Positions 1-10,741 of a DNA stretch of 64,000 nt are shown here, piece after piece. Source of the stretch: Trichodelitschia bisporula (lineage: Eukaryota; Ascomycota; Dothideomycetes; Phaeotrichales; Phaeotrichaceae). The stretch is taken from positions 1,009,634 through 1,073,633 of the forward strand of contig ML996694.1 in the NCBI GenBank assembly GCA_010356995.1. Direction: 5' to 3'. Below the pieces are notes generated by a model that saw nothing but the letters and a program-made list of their open reading frames with translations, made no database searches and was not told the DNA's origin. The position numbers were made by a program, and so were the translations under genes. The stretch's first letter is position 1. The number at the start of each line of letters is the position of its first letter.

Positions 1-3000
1 ACTCAGCCCCCTCCCCAACAACCTCCCGACTCGCCAACCCCCCATCCGCAACCAAAGCCCCCACACTCGCCACACTCGCCACACTCCGCGGCACCACCCG
101 CCTCGTATCCAGCCCCACAGCCGCGACGCCCAGACACACCAGCATGGCTCCTAACAACCCCTGAAGCAGTCGCGTGGAGAGCGTGTCCTGCGCGAGTCGT
201 TGTCGCCCCGGAATGCGTAGGCGCGCTGCGACGCTGGCGTTCTTACCCCCCGGTGCCGGGCCGCGGGCTTGGATGGAGAGGACTTGTGCTGCGGTGCGGC
301 CGTAGAGCGTCGTTAGTGCGGCGGTGATAGCAGAGACGTCAGCAGGTGCGCTGCTGCCCAGCTGCGAAGCCTTGATATCCGCCCCAGTAAGCGCAGCCCG
401 GAACGCAGGATCCACATCCGCGTCCGGAGCCGCCGAGCCCGCCGGAAACAGCGCGCCGAAGTCTACGCCCGCGACGCCCTTGACCGGCTTGGCGGTCGCA
501 GCATCGGGAGTGGCGGATAGCAGTGTGAAATCCGGCAGCGCAAACGTAGCATCCGCATCCACGGCCTCCGTATGCGGCACGCACGTCAGCCCCGTGAACG
601 GCGCGAGCGGCGCACCATCCCCCCCCGGCTGCCCCCAGATCGCGCCGATGGTAGGACACGAGGCCGAGACGTTAGCAGGCAGAACGGGCTGAAACACGCG
701 TCCGAACGGCGCCGTAGCCGGCGCGCCGGAGAAGTATATGTACGTCTCGTTTGTGCCGCACGTATCCACCTCCGCCGTGCGCAAACACGCCTGCCCGCAA
801 CCCCGCGGCACCGGCAGCGCGACGTGCATCGTGCCGTTCGCACCCGTCGTACCATTCGTACCCGCCAGCCAGATCTTAACCCCCCCCGCCGGCGCGCTCG
901 TGCAATTCATCCCCGGCCGCAGCGCAAGCACGCGCGCACTCAGCGCACTCCCCGTTAGTCCCGTCGCCGAAAATCCGCCCGGGGCGTTGAGCCGCGGGAA
1001 TACGAGGGCGTCGTGCGTGTGCGGCGGGTAGGTGGGCGCGCGGGCTGCGGTCAGGAGGTTGGTTAGGAGGGGGAGGGAGGCGGGGAGGGCCGTTTTGTTC
1101 AGTGCTGCATTCAGGGTATCTGCCGCGCGGACGTCGACGCTGAGTAATTGCCCCGTGGAAGTGGGGACGAAGAGTCCCGCTGCGACGATGGCGAGCAGCG
1201 GCGTGAGGACCAGCGCGCTCGCCGCGCCTACGACCGCCCAATGTCTATTCCGCGCCGCGCGCACCAGCGCAACGGCGGGGAAGGCGGAGAGGTAGTTCAG
1301 CAGGATACTCTTCCGCGCGGAACTCGCCTCGCGTAGCTGCGCATACGGCTGCAACACCAGCGTCGAGAACGACGCTACACCCACCAGCGCCCCCACCAGC
1401 AGCATCACCAATGGCGGGAGGGCTTGGGCTGCGAACCGCGCGCCGCTGGAGTGGACGTCCGTTATCCCGCCGCTGCGCTGCGAGCGCTGGTGTAAAAGCT
1501 CCACGGCGATCAGCGCGGCGAGGATGGCGCCTAGGATGGCGATGCGCGCGGCGTCGGAGAGGGGGTTCCACCATGTGCGTGCTTCGGCTGTTTCGGTCAG
1601 GAGGGATTCGCGGACGCGCGTGTGCTCGGCCTCGTGCGAGGAGGTGTGGTTCTCGCTGGGTGCGCAGATGCCGAGGGCGAAGTGCTGCCCGCCCGCGTCC
1701 GCGGTTAGGAACGTGTAGTACCACCCCCTACCCCTCATTTTAGACGCCAGCAAATCAGCCCTCGCGGCGCCTAGCCCCGCCAGCGCAGACGTAAACAACT
1801 CACTCCCGGCCAGGACCGCGGCCAGACCGCCCGGCGTGCTGGTGTCGCGGGGCGTGACGTGTGCGGGGCGGGTCAGGAACAGGGCGAGGGTGAGGAGGAG
1901 GAGCAGCGCTAGGAGGGCTTCCATGAAGCGCAGGGCGATGGAGGACAGAGCAAGGACCTGGGATGTGATCGCGAGGGAGCCAGTGACTGTGTTAGATGCT
2001 GGGGCGGTGAGGTGCGTGCGGGCGAGTTGTGCGGCTATGCCGGCGAAGGTACCGTTGATGGCGGTGCGGAGGTCGGTGCTCGAATCCAAGTCCAGAGTGG
2101 GGTGTGTGGATGCGAGGAGCTCGATGAAGGCGTCTGCCTGCGTGAAGGGGTGCTTTGGAGCGGGAGCGGCGGTGGTGTCGGTGCGGTTCACCGCGGCCCA
2201 CACGCCGAGGGCCAGATCCCAGGGACTCAGGCCGGTGAGTTGCCGCGGGGCGGAGGTATCGGGCACGACGTCCGTGAGCTGCGCGTTGCCGTCGATGGTC
2301 GCGGCGGCGCGGTGCACGGCGTACAGCGGTTTGCACACGAGGGCCGTGGCGTTGTCGAATAAGGCTGTGACGTTGGCGTCTTTGGTGAGGTGCAGATATC
2401 CCGTAATCACCGCCATCCTCCGCGCATCCCCCGTCGCATTCGCACACCTCCCACTCATAACCCGGCCAAACCGCTGCACCGCTCCTGTAGTTCCGATCAC
2501 CCCCCCATCCACATCGTTATCGGGATTAAACGAGCAGCTCGGGGCCCGCGCCTCGAAGCCCCAGATAAGATGGCAGGGGAGCGTGGCGCAGGAGTGGCTT
2601 ATCGCATCAATGGTGCTCGCGCGCTCGCAGTCCAGGCTTGCGGTGAGGGCGTCAACGGTCGCGAGGCTGGATGCTTGCGCGCTCGTCGTGTTATCAACGG
2701 GGGCGAATGCCTGCACGGCCCAGTCCTCCGCCGTCCACTGCGGGAGCGCGAGGCCCGCTTGCCGGGCACCCGCATACGCGAGCGCGGGATCAGCAGTAAC
2801 CCCATCTAACTTAAACCCGTCTGCGGTGAATAGGTCGGACGCGCGGAACGAGGCGGGCGTTTGCGTGATTTGCGGGCGGAGGGCGAAGAGCCCCGCCGAC
2901 GCGATGGCGAGGAGGGCGAGGAGGAGCGTTCCCGTGATAGCGAGGATGACGGGGATGTGGCGCATGCGGAGTGCGCGGAGGAGGGCGAGGGGAGCGAGCG

Positions 3001-3649
3001 GGGTTATGTAGTCGAGGAGGATGCTATGCGAGGCCGGGCTCGGGCCGTTGGCGAGGACTTTCCAGGGCATTAGTTGGCGGGTGCTGTATTCGACCCGGGC
3101 CCATATTGCGGCTAGTATTAACACAACTACCACCAATTAGCCCGGTTTCGACTTTCAAAAGCAGAACAGAGATGGCATACCAGCTGGTGGCAGATATGCC
3201 GAGAGATAGTGTTTCCTTCCCTCCCACGCCATATCCCACCCATCCCGTCTCCGGTCAAAGAACGACAGGACCTCCAACGCGCCAATCATCACCGCAAACA
3301 CGCCCCCCAAAAACGCAAACGTGTACGCCCTTAGACTCCACGGCGCCCATAACAAACTCTTATAATGCCTCGCGCGCTGCTCCGGCTCCTCCTGTAGCAC
3401 CGAGCGCGCAGAATAGACCGAAGTCGGCGACTCAGCATGAGGCGCGTCCACCGGATAATTCGTCGAGATAGCGAAGCCATAGGGCGCATCGCCGCCGAGC
3501 GCCGTCTTGGTGTAGTGCCTGGTCGCCCCCTTGCGATAGCTGCGCGGCGTGAGGCTCTCCGGCGTGCCCTCGAGCTTGGTCGCGAAGTCGTTCTCGGGGA
3601 TCTGCTCTAGGCTGATGGCGCCCGGGACCGACTTGCGCTTTATGCCCAT
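1..3649 (-). CDS. DUF3433-domain multi-pass membrane protein (3' end cut by window edge)
   Basis: Two exons are visible: 3649-3181 and 3126 down to base 1, with no stop before the window edge. The 54-bp intron (3127-3180) opens with GTATGC and closes with GTAG. Splicing restores the frame at 'YLPPA|VVLILAAIW'. The start is the first in-frame ATG. About 1,198 residues are visible. The architecture is the fungal DUF3433 pattern present twice. Each copy has a hydrophobic segment ending in 'EVL' or 'ELL' (residues ~108-130 in the first copy), a second hydrophobic segment, an acidic/basic linker such as 'QLMPWKVL', then 'LLDYI' or 'LLNYLSAFP' followed by an 'RH' and another membrane span. Between the repeats lie long extracytoplasmic-looking stretches rich in Asn-X-Thr/Ser and paired Cys. 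The function of DUF3433 proteins is unknown to me; a plasma-membrane or secretory-pathway location is inference. Family assignment is strong, exact C-terminus unknown. Confidence 0.88.
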
Positions 3650-4722
3650 TGCGGTTGTCAGCTGTGGCGCGCGTAGATCGGCGGGAGAGGCGCGGAACGA
3701 GCGTCCATGTGCTTTGTGGCGGGTGGGTTCGATATCAGACGGGACGACAGTTGGAGAGACAGCAACGACAGAAGCAGCAGCGAAAGCAATGAGAGCAGAA
3801 GAGTCAGAAGAGAGCAGAGACGATGCAGGCTCCAAGCGATTATTATTGAGATACGGGCCGGAAACGCAGGGCGAAACGCATTGGTGGCGGGGTTGTTATT
3901 CGCGGGCGGACCCAAACCCAGCGTGCCTCACAGAGACTGACGGTGCTTCCTGGGGTAATGGTGGTGGAGGAGTGGTCTGAACGGCCTGGTCGTCGCTAGG
4001 GAACGGAAGCGCACAGCCCTTTCCCGCCTTTCGTCTTTCGGATGAGATGCGTAATGGCCGCATCAACCGGGGCGACCGTCCATTCCTCGCGGGGATTAAC
4101 ACGGTTGACGTGCTGCACGGCGCTCGCTGACAGAACGTCCGCCCGGCATCTGGACCTGGGAAATCTGCGATAACCCATCCGGCTAGGCGCAGAGGAGAAC
4201 ATCAACACGGAGGTTAGGAGTAGGGGTCAGGGGTGAGGGGGAAGAGATGGAGGGGTATGAAGCTGCGTGAGTGGAGATTTACGGGGAGTTGCTACGCGGT
4301 GGCTGACTCGATCCATGTGGGAAGGCGGGAGGTGAGGTCTGGGGGTGCTGCACGAGATACGAGCCGGCCAACCCACGTTTCCTACGCGGTTCAGCTAAGA
4401 TTCAAAAATAGGGCATGGTGCAGGAGGACGCTCGACACCATGTTTGCATGCGACTCCTTGTGCCTGGTGTACAAATACTCGGCGTGGGCCCTCGCGCTGC
4501 CTCCTCGCGTTACCTCCTCGGATGGCCAGAGTTTTGGCGACCCGGTGAGTGCTGCTGCTGACTCGGCCTGGTGTTCGTCGGGTGCCCGTCTCTCGGTCTC
4601 TTCCGTCGTGAGTCTGGGGCTTCCGATGTTCGGCTTCATCGCGAGTTTTCCACGGGTACGGAGGTAGTGGTCACCTGACAGCCAATGGACCGGGTAGCCA
4701 GTCTGAGCCGGTTGCTAACTCC

Positions 4723-4930
4723 ATGTCCCGCCATCTTCATGTCCCGCCATCTTCATGTCCCGCCATCTTCATGTCCCGCCATCTTCATGTCCCGCCATCA
4801 TCATGTCCCGCCATCTTCATGTCCCACCATCTTCATGTCCCGCCCTCTTCATCTCCCAGCATCTTCATCTCCTGGCATCTTCATCTCTCGGCATCTTCAT
4901 CTCCCGGCATCTTCATCTCCTGCATTTCGC
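4723..4930. repeat. 16-bp minisatellite, about 13 units in two subtypes
   Basis: The unit ATGTCCCGCCATCTTC repeats head to tail from 4723. The first eight units are near-identical 'ATGTCCC' copies. The following four full units plus a degenerate thirteenth are an 'ATCTCCC..GCATCTTC' subtype. Because 16 is not a multiple of three, all three forward frames stay open and produce look-alike peptides (SRHLHVPPS-type) that are not genes. The block order of subtypes suggests expansion of two local variants. Confidence 0.97.
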
Positions 4931-5182
4931 ATCGACCAATTGCCCTCACTGAGCGCAAGTACGTATCTCTCACAAGCCCACTGGCAGGGCCACGGTCGCG
5001 GAACAAAAGACACCGAGAAAGCTCGATGTTTCGGCGGGTAAAATCAGCCAACGTCAATTGACATGGTCATTGCCTTAACCAATTACCAGCAGCCTTACCC
5101 GGCATGTTCATCTCCTGAGTTCTGCATCAACCAATTGCCGTCCGTAAGCCGAAGTACGTACCCCGATAAGTCCATCGGTAAG
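4908..5182 (+). repeat. Diverged direct duplication (about 75 bp, copies about 194 bp apart)
   Basis: The sequence right after the minisatellite (about 4908-4990) recurs at about 5102-5182. Both copies carry a TTCATCTCCTG start, then a CATCxACCAATTGCC core, then AAGTACGTA, in the same order and spacing. They differ at many positions. The second copy lacks the minisatellite, so the duplicated unit includes only its last repeat. Confidence 0.8.
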
Positions 5183-5875
5183 CCTAGGAAAAGACGCCGA
5201 AATGCAAGCGAGGCCGCCTAGTCGGCCCGCTGCTGTCGACGTCGACATCGCCATCCCAAAGCAGCAAGTCTTCGCTCCCCGCAGCGCTTCGTCTAGTGAC
5301 GAGATAGACTCGCCTACCATCATATCCCCTCCTCTCCTCTCTCCCCTCTATCTCCCCCTCTCTCTCTGCAATGCCGCGTGAAAGTCTCCACCCCACCGGG
5401 TCCCCTCCATCAGCCTCCCCTCCAGTCAACACCCTCCCCTCCAGTCAACACCCTCCCCTCATCTAAGCGCCGTCCCCTGCCCACATCACACCCCCCCCTC
5501 CCCAGCCCAACCCAATCACCTCCCCCCAACTCCAACGCCATCTCTCCCGCCCTCTCCTCCCCCCACAATCCATCACATTGCCGCCCACTCGGTGGCCGCT
5601 TTCGCGGCCATGCGCAAAGCCTCTTTCACCCGCCATCGCCCCATCACCTCCGCGCGCCCTGCAGTTTCGACGTCCTCCTGCACATCGTCTCTCTTCACTC
5701 TGCATCCAGGCTCCTAATCCCATTCCCCCACTTCTATTCATCCCCTTTCAACGAGCAACAGAGACACTGCATATGCCGCTCCAACGCTCGCCAGCCTAGG
5801 ATCGGATCGCCCATATATCAACCCCCCCTCTCACCGACCCTTCGGCCCACGCAAAACCCTCCCCTCCTCCCAACC

Positions 5876-7603
5876 ATGCGCCCCCTCACCCTCACCCTCC
5901 TCCTCACCACCCTCACCCTCACCCACGCCGCCTCGCCCTCCGACTCCATCCCCACCTCCGACACCGCGACCACCACAACCCCGTGCCCCCGCTTCAAACA
6001 CACCGGCTTCTGGTCCATCGACATCGACAACTCCCCAGCCCTAGACCCCTCCTGCGGCGCCCCGCTCAGCATCCACGCCCACCGCAACCACGCGCACTTC
6101 GCCTCCGAACTCGCCGCCCTAATCGCCAGCTACGCCGTCTTCGCAGCCCTCCTCACAGCCATAATCCTCCCCCTCCGCAAGCGCCGCGCCCGCCTCTCCC
6201 ACGCCGCCATGGCCGCCCCCGCCCCCAAGGAAATGCGCTCCTTCGATGCAGGCCCCGTGGGCGCACCGGGCCGGCCCCTCGCGCACAACACCCTCGCGAC
6301 CAGCATCAAGACCCCTATATCGCCCGTGTCCAACACAAGCGGCAAGTCCTGGCTGCGCAATCCCCTGCGCAGCCTGCGCAACAGCCGCGGCGCCTCCGGA
6401 TCCTCCCCCACAAGCCCCATGTACAGTCCCGGCGTCGACAGCGTCGCGTCCTTCGACCAGACCGTCCTAACCCACGACCGCGCCAGCCGACAAGCCGAGA
6501 TGGAGCGGCTGTACGCAGCAGTCATGGCCCACGACGAGGCCAAGCGGTCGCAGCAGGCCCTGCAAGACGCAGCCGCCAGCGCCAGCGCCTCGCCCTCAAC
6601 ATCCGACTCCGAGCCCGCAGCCGAAGCCGACCCCACCACCCCGCGCGCCCCGCTCCCGGCCCCCCTCCGCATAACAACGGACAATCCGCGCAGTCCGCGC
6701 AGCCCCGTCTCCGTCCGCGCCATCTACCCGCCGCAGCTAGGCACCGCGCCACTGAGCGCCACGCCCTACACCCCGCGCACGCCCGGAAGCCCAATGCGCA
6801 TCGACCTCCCGGGCGACATGTACCCGGCCACACCGCCGCCGCCACTCTCGCCCCAGTCGGCGCACCCGGGCCCCTACAGCGACAACCCGGAGCTGGCGCC
6901 CACTGCATTGCCGCGCCCGCCCGTTTCCCCGCGCAGCCAGCACTCAAGCGGCAGCACCGCATCGACCAGCACACGCGCGCGCAAGGTGCTAGCGCACATC
7001 CGCATCGCCCCCCGCGCCCGCTTCGCCGACGACGACGACCGCACGCCTCTATCCCCGCGCGGCGTGCCCGCCGGCGCAACCACCACCTCACCCGTGACCC
7101 CGAGCTCGCCCGCCGCGCCGACGCCGCACACGGGCGCCACAGGCGGAAGCTACGCATCCGAAGCGCTAGACCAACCCAAGCCTCTCCCGCTGGCAGCACC
7201 ACAACGCAAGCCATCCGCCCTGACGCTAAACGATGCGGGCTCGGCGCTACCGCCCCGGCTGGCCGAGGCGGGGAGCAGCACGCGGACACTACCTCTGCGC
7301 GAGGCCTTCGGGTCGGCGGTGACCAGTCCGGGGCCTACTCGCACTGTGTTCCTGGATCGGAGGGGGGATGCGCTGGGGCGGCTTGGGGGGGGGCCGCGGA
7401 CGGCGCGGACGCCGAGGACGGGGGTGCCGGGGACGCCGTATAGCCCTTACATGCCGATGACCCCGGTTACGCCGGTGACGCCGGGGTTGCAGACGCGCGA
7501 GCAGCGCAGGCAGCGGTTGAAGGAGGTTAAGCGGGCGAAGCCGATTGTTGAGGAGGAGGATTTGGTGCCGGATAAGGAGGATATGTGGGATGGGGGGTAT
7601 TAG
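5876..7603 (+). CDS. Conserved fungal single-pass membrane protein with Pro/Ser/Thr-rich cytosolic tail
   Basis: One exon, 575 aa. The start is the ATG followed by a classic secretion signal (residues 1-18, 'MRPLTLTLLLTTLTLTHA'). The frame stays open upstream but without a supported ATG. After a short luminal part with two Cys (37 and 60) comes a membrane span (~79-99) and a stop-transfer 'RKRRAR'. The long tail is disordered and rich in SP/TP dipeptides. Two blocks look conserved in fungal relatives I remember: 'QAEMERLYAAVMAHDE' in the middle, and near the C-terminus 'TGVPGTPYSPYMPMTP' followed by basic 'REQRRQRLKEVKRAK' and acidic 'EEEDLVPDKEDMW'. The many proline-directed sites suggest regulation by kinases (inference). 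No enzymatic domain is visible and I know no function. The last ~300 bp switch from C-rich to G-rich codon use. Confidence 0.8.
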   Translation: MRPLTLTLLLTTLTLTHAASPSDSIPTSDTATTTTPCPRFKHTGFWSIDIDNSPALDPSCGAPLSIHAHRNHAHFASELAALIASYAVFAALLTAIILPLRKRRARLSHAAMAAPAPKEMRSFDAGPVGAPGRPLAHNTLATSIKTPISPVSNTSGKSWLRNPLRSLRNSRGASGSSPTSPMYSPGVDSVASFDQTVLTHDRASRQAEMERLYAAVMAHDEAKRSQQALQDAAASASASPSTSDSEPAAEADPTTPRAPLPAPLRITTDNPRSPRSPVSVRAIYPPQLGTAPLSATPYTPRTPGSPMRIDLPGDMYPATPPPPLSPQSAHPGPYSDNPELAPTALPRPPVSPRSQHSSGSTASTSTRARKVLAHIRIAPRARFADDDDRTPLSPRGVPAGATTTSPVTPSSPAAPTPHTGATGGSYASEALDQPKPLPLAAPQRKPSALTLNDAGSALPPRLAEAGSSTRTLPLREAFGSAVTSPGPTRTVFLDRRGDALGRLGGGPRTARTPRTGVPGTPYSPYMPMTPVTPVTPGLQTREQRRQRLKEVKRAKPIVEEEDLVPDKEDMWDGGY

Positions 7604-8216
7604 CCTGTGGGGGGAAGGGGCGAGGCAAGAAGGTGCTGGCTTTGTGTCTTGCTGGTGGTGAGCATTTTTGCATGATTGGAGAAGGGCCAGATGAGGCCTG
7701 TTGTAAATACTATTTCACATGTTTCTGGGGGGCTCGGTTCTTGCCACGGTCATCGGGATGACGGGGCAGTTGCGCGATAATGAATAGCCAATGCCGATTT
7801 CCTGATCCAACAACATATGTTGCTAATGGGAGCAAAGGCTCTAGCACGTGCAAAGGCAACTGTGTAAACTGAGGATGGAAGTAAAAGACGAAGGAAAGAA
7901 GAGAGGAAGAGACTCTCATGAATTATACACCATGATGCCAAGTATCCTCCTCACGCGCCCGTTGCACCATGTCCCTTCCTTAGAGAAGTATTCCCCTTCC
8001 TGACATAACAATGCTCCTGGCCATGGCTGAAGGGCCGAGGCTAGGCGAGGTGTGCGTCAAGAACCATATCGCGTTCTGTTGGGCTCGGTTCTCGTCATAA
8101 TCGCCGGCATGTTGGGTCAGTTGCAAATCAACGAATGCCAAAACGCCTGTTTCCTTTCCATGATACGTACGTACACAAGCCAGCAGCTACTCAAACACAC
8201 CACCCAACCCAGCCTT
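7604..8216. other. Convergent 3'-3' intergenic region with a two-copy repeat
   Basis: Both flanking genes end here, so this is expected to hold two 3' UTRs. No coding gene is supported. The only structure I see is a diverged direct repeat (separate entry). Confidence 0.6.
7672..8160 (+). repeat. Diverged direct repeat pair, about 140 bp each
   Basis: Bases ~7672-7812 and ~8018-8160 align along their length. Shared landmarks in order are GAAGGGCC, GGGCTCGGTTCT, a GTCAGTTGC/GGCAGTTGC element, then AATGCC and a TTTCCT tract. Most mismatches are C/T or G/A. The copies are about 348 bp apart. No terminal repeats or coding capacity are visible, so the element type is unknown. Confidence 0.65.
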
Positions 8217-9566
8217 CTACTCCGCAACCCACACCGCCGCCATCCCCATCCCCGTCCCCACACACATGCTCGTAACGCCAACCTTCCCCCCCGTACGCTT
8301 AAGCTCATACAGCAACGTGCTAATCTGGCGCGCGCCCGTGCACCCAAGCGGATGCCCGAACGCGATCGCCCCGCCCTTGGGATTGATCTTGCTCTCATCC
8401 AGCCCAAGCTCGTTGATACACCACACGCACTGACTCGCAAACGCCTCGTTGATCTCATAGATGTCGACGTCGTCCTTGCCAATCCCCGCCTTGCCCAGCG
8501 CAACGGGAATCGCCTTCCACGGCCCGATGCCCATGAGCAGCGGCGGAACGCCCACAATCGACGCCGCGACATACTTCCCCATAATCGGCTGTCCGAGGCG
8601 CTCGGCCGTGCTGCGCTTCATGAGCAGCACCGCCGCCGCGCCGTCGGATACCTGCGACGCGTTGCCGCCGTGGATGCTGCCGTCCTTGGCGAAGGCGGGG
8701 CGCAGCTTGGAGAGCGATTCGGCGGTGACGCCGTCGCGGACGCCGTCGTCGCGGGATACGGTGATGGTTTTTTCCTCCTCCGTCTTCGGGTCCGTCCACT
8801 TCACCGTCAGCGGGACGATTTCCTGGTCGAAGAGACCCGCAGCCTGGGCCTTGACGGCTTTCTGGTACGACTTGGCGGCGAAGGCGTCCTGTGCCGGGCG
8901 GGAGACGTTGCGGTCCTCGGCCATTTTCTCGGAGAGCACGCCCATGGGCACGCGGCAGTTGGCAGCTTCCTTGTGCGCCTTGACGAGGTCGGACAGCTCG
9001 GACACGGCGCCGGGGCTGCGGGGCAAGTTAGCCTTCCACCCCTAACACACAGCGACGATAAACGTACCCATAACCCTGACTCATACTCTCCACGCCCGCC
9101 CCAACACCAACCTCAATCATCCCCCCACGAATCGCATTCGCAATATCCACCACCGCCTGCAGTCCACTGCTGCACTGCCGATTCAACCCCTTGACACCGA
9201 CATCGGCGGGGAAACCGGCCGCCAGCGCCGCGGCGCGGAACTCAGTGGCGCCGGCGCCCGGTGCCAGCACTGTGCCTACGGCGATGTCTTCCACGAGGCC
9301 CGGGTCAATGCCCGAGCGCTCGATCAGCGCTTTGAAGGCGCCGAGGAGCAGGTCCTGGGCGGGGGTGTCCTTGAAGCCGCCTTTGCCGCCCTTTGTGATG
9401 GCGGTGCGGAGCGCGCAGGTCACTACGATCTGGGCGTGTTAGCGAGAGGGGGGAGGAGGGTGGGGGGGTGCAGGGCGCATACATCATCGGGGTGTTTCGC
9501 AGTCAGCGCGGCTTTGCCGGCGACGTGCGAGGAGAGTTGGTTGAGGCGGGACTGAGCGGAAGACAT
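8217..9566 (-). CDS. POT1: Peroxisomal 3-ketoacyl-CoA thiolase (acetyl-CoA C-acyltransferase)
   Basis: Three exons: 9566-9483, 9429-9068 and 9015-8217. The introns (53 and 52 bp) start GTATGC and GTACGT and end CAG. The product is 414 aa, the usual family length. It catalyses the last step of beta-oxidation, cleaving 3-ketoacyl-CoA with CoA to acetyl-CoA and a shortened acyl-CoA. The catalytic Cys sits in 'NRQCSSG', and the C-terminal motifs are 'NEAFASQ', 'GHPLGCTGAR' and 'SMCVGTGMG'. Residues 7-15 (RLNQLSSHV) fit the peroxisomal PTS2 signal R-L-X5-H-[L/A/F] except for Val at the last position. This matches the known import route of fungal thiolases through Pex7. The tiny first exon encodes exactly this targeting region. 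A CCTCGG-type fatty-acid response core lies 150 bp upstream. Confidence 0.97.
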
Positions 9567-9715
9567 GTTGGGTGTGGATTTTGTGGGAGGTGGAAGGGAG
9601 GACAGAGAGGTGGGTTCTTGTTCTACATTGTGGCGGCGGTTTGGGGCTCTTTATGTTTATGAGGGTTTGCGGACTGGCCACAGGCATCCCTGGTCATCCG
9701 ACCTGTGGACTGTTG

Positions 9716-9721
9716 CCGAGG
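9716..9721 (-). promoter_or_regulatory. Candidate FarA/FarB fatty-acid response core (CCTCGG on gene strand)
   Basis: CCGAGG on the plus strand reads CCTCGG toward the thiolase gene, 150 bp before its ATG. CCTCGG is the core reported for the Aspergillus FarA/FarB regulators that induce beta-oxidation genes on fatty acids. A six-base match alone is weak, but its position in front of a beta-oxidation gene fits. Confidence 0.35.
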
Positions 9722-10741
9722 CCCGACGAGAGGGCTGACGGCGCACACATGAAGTGGCCTCGCGGTTCGGGTTTATTATTGTGGAGAGGTGTCTGGACTT
9801 CAGCCTTGCTTTATTGAGGCTACTGTACTGAGTAATGGTGGGTTGTGCTTGGGGAGCTGGCTTTGGCCGCTAAGATGGGTGTTCGGTCCAAGATGCGCTT
9901 CTCTGCCGTTATTGGAGTGGTTTTTAACAACTTCATGCGATCAAAGCAGCAATCGAGATACAGTAGTATTGGTACGTTTCTCTCTAGCTAGCTTCACTTC
10001 TCATGTGAAAGCCGAGAAGCTCTTGTAATTGTGTCTTTCCCTCATCTCCAGCTTTGAATGCGCTACGCACAAAAATAAATGCCTGAGGCATAATCACATG
10101 CCGTCACATGCCACAACACCAACGCCATTCCAACATCATCGTCACTTCTAATCATTCCCATAAGCGGTGGCAATCTGTGGCCCCTCCAGAGCACTGCTTA
10201 TGAACTCAGTTACCTGCCTCTGCTGGCGGTGATCATGTCTTCTGTAGATATTAGAGACTGACCGTGAAACAGAGTTCCTGCCTCACTCTGCCTGCCTCTT
10301 CCCTGGAGCGATACGCGACACTTCCAGCTTAAAAAATATGCGATCCTCCTCCTCAAATCCAACCTCCACTCCCCCTCCCCCATCGTTCACCTCTCGAGGA
10401 GTCAAACCGGACGGTCAACAGCACAGTTCCACGATGCCTTTCGTCCAATATCACCTGGATTTGATGTTCCTTATGTAAACCCGGCTATCTGCCATGAAGC
10501 CACTGCCCGCAAGACTGGGGAATTATGGCTGGCCAAACTTGGATCATTGAGGTTATGGCGTCCGAATCACTGCCCGCTGCTGGCTCGGGGTTTGATAGGT
10601 TTGCTGCACAACTCATACTTTCCTCCGAACGACAACCGGCCTTGACACGATACACACTGACGGCGCTGTAGTGTAATCGCGCGGATATATACTCCAATGC
10701 ACCGTCCATGCTGATCGAAGCGTGAAGAGCAATCACTATCA

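Larger units (their letters stand above)
3650..5875. other. Divergent intergenic region with minisatellite and CT-rich leader
   Basis: This 2.2-kb gap lies between the start of the DUF3433 gene (minus) and the start of the next gene (plus), so it should contain both promoters. I see no protein-coding gene. It holds a 16-bp minisatellite (4723-4930), a diverged direct duplication beside it, and from about 5320 to 5870 a strongly C/T-rich stretch. That stretch includes a 19-20 bp unit with core CTCCAGTCAACACC repeated twice near 5420-5455. Pyrimidine-rich plus-strand sequence just before a plus-strand start is typical of filamentous-fungal promoters and 5' leaders. Confidence 0.6.

Noticed and set aside
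4685-5061. Three overlapping forward frames with SRHLHVPPS-type repeats
   Set aside because: They exist only because the 16-bp minisatellite keeps every frame open; the sequence has no other coding signs.
5983-7443. 486-codon forward frame with Arg/Pro-rich product
   Set aside because: It is the out-of-frame shadow of the real gene at 5876-7603; composition is typical of GC-rich shadow frames.
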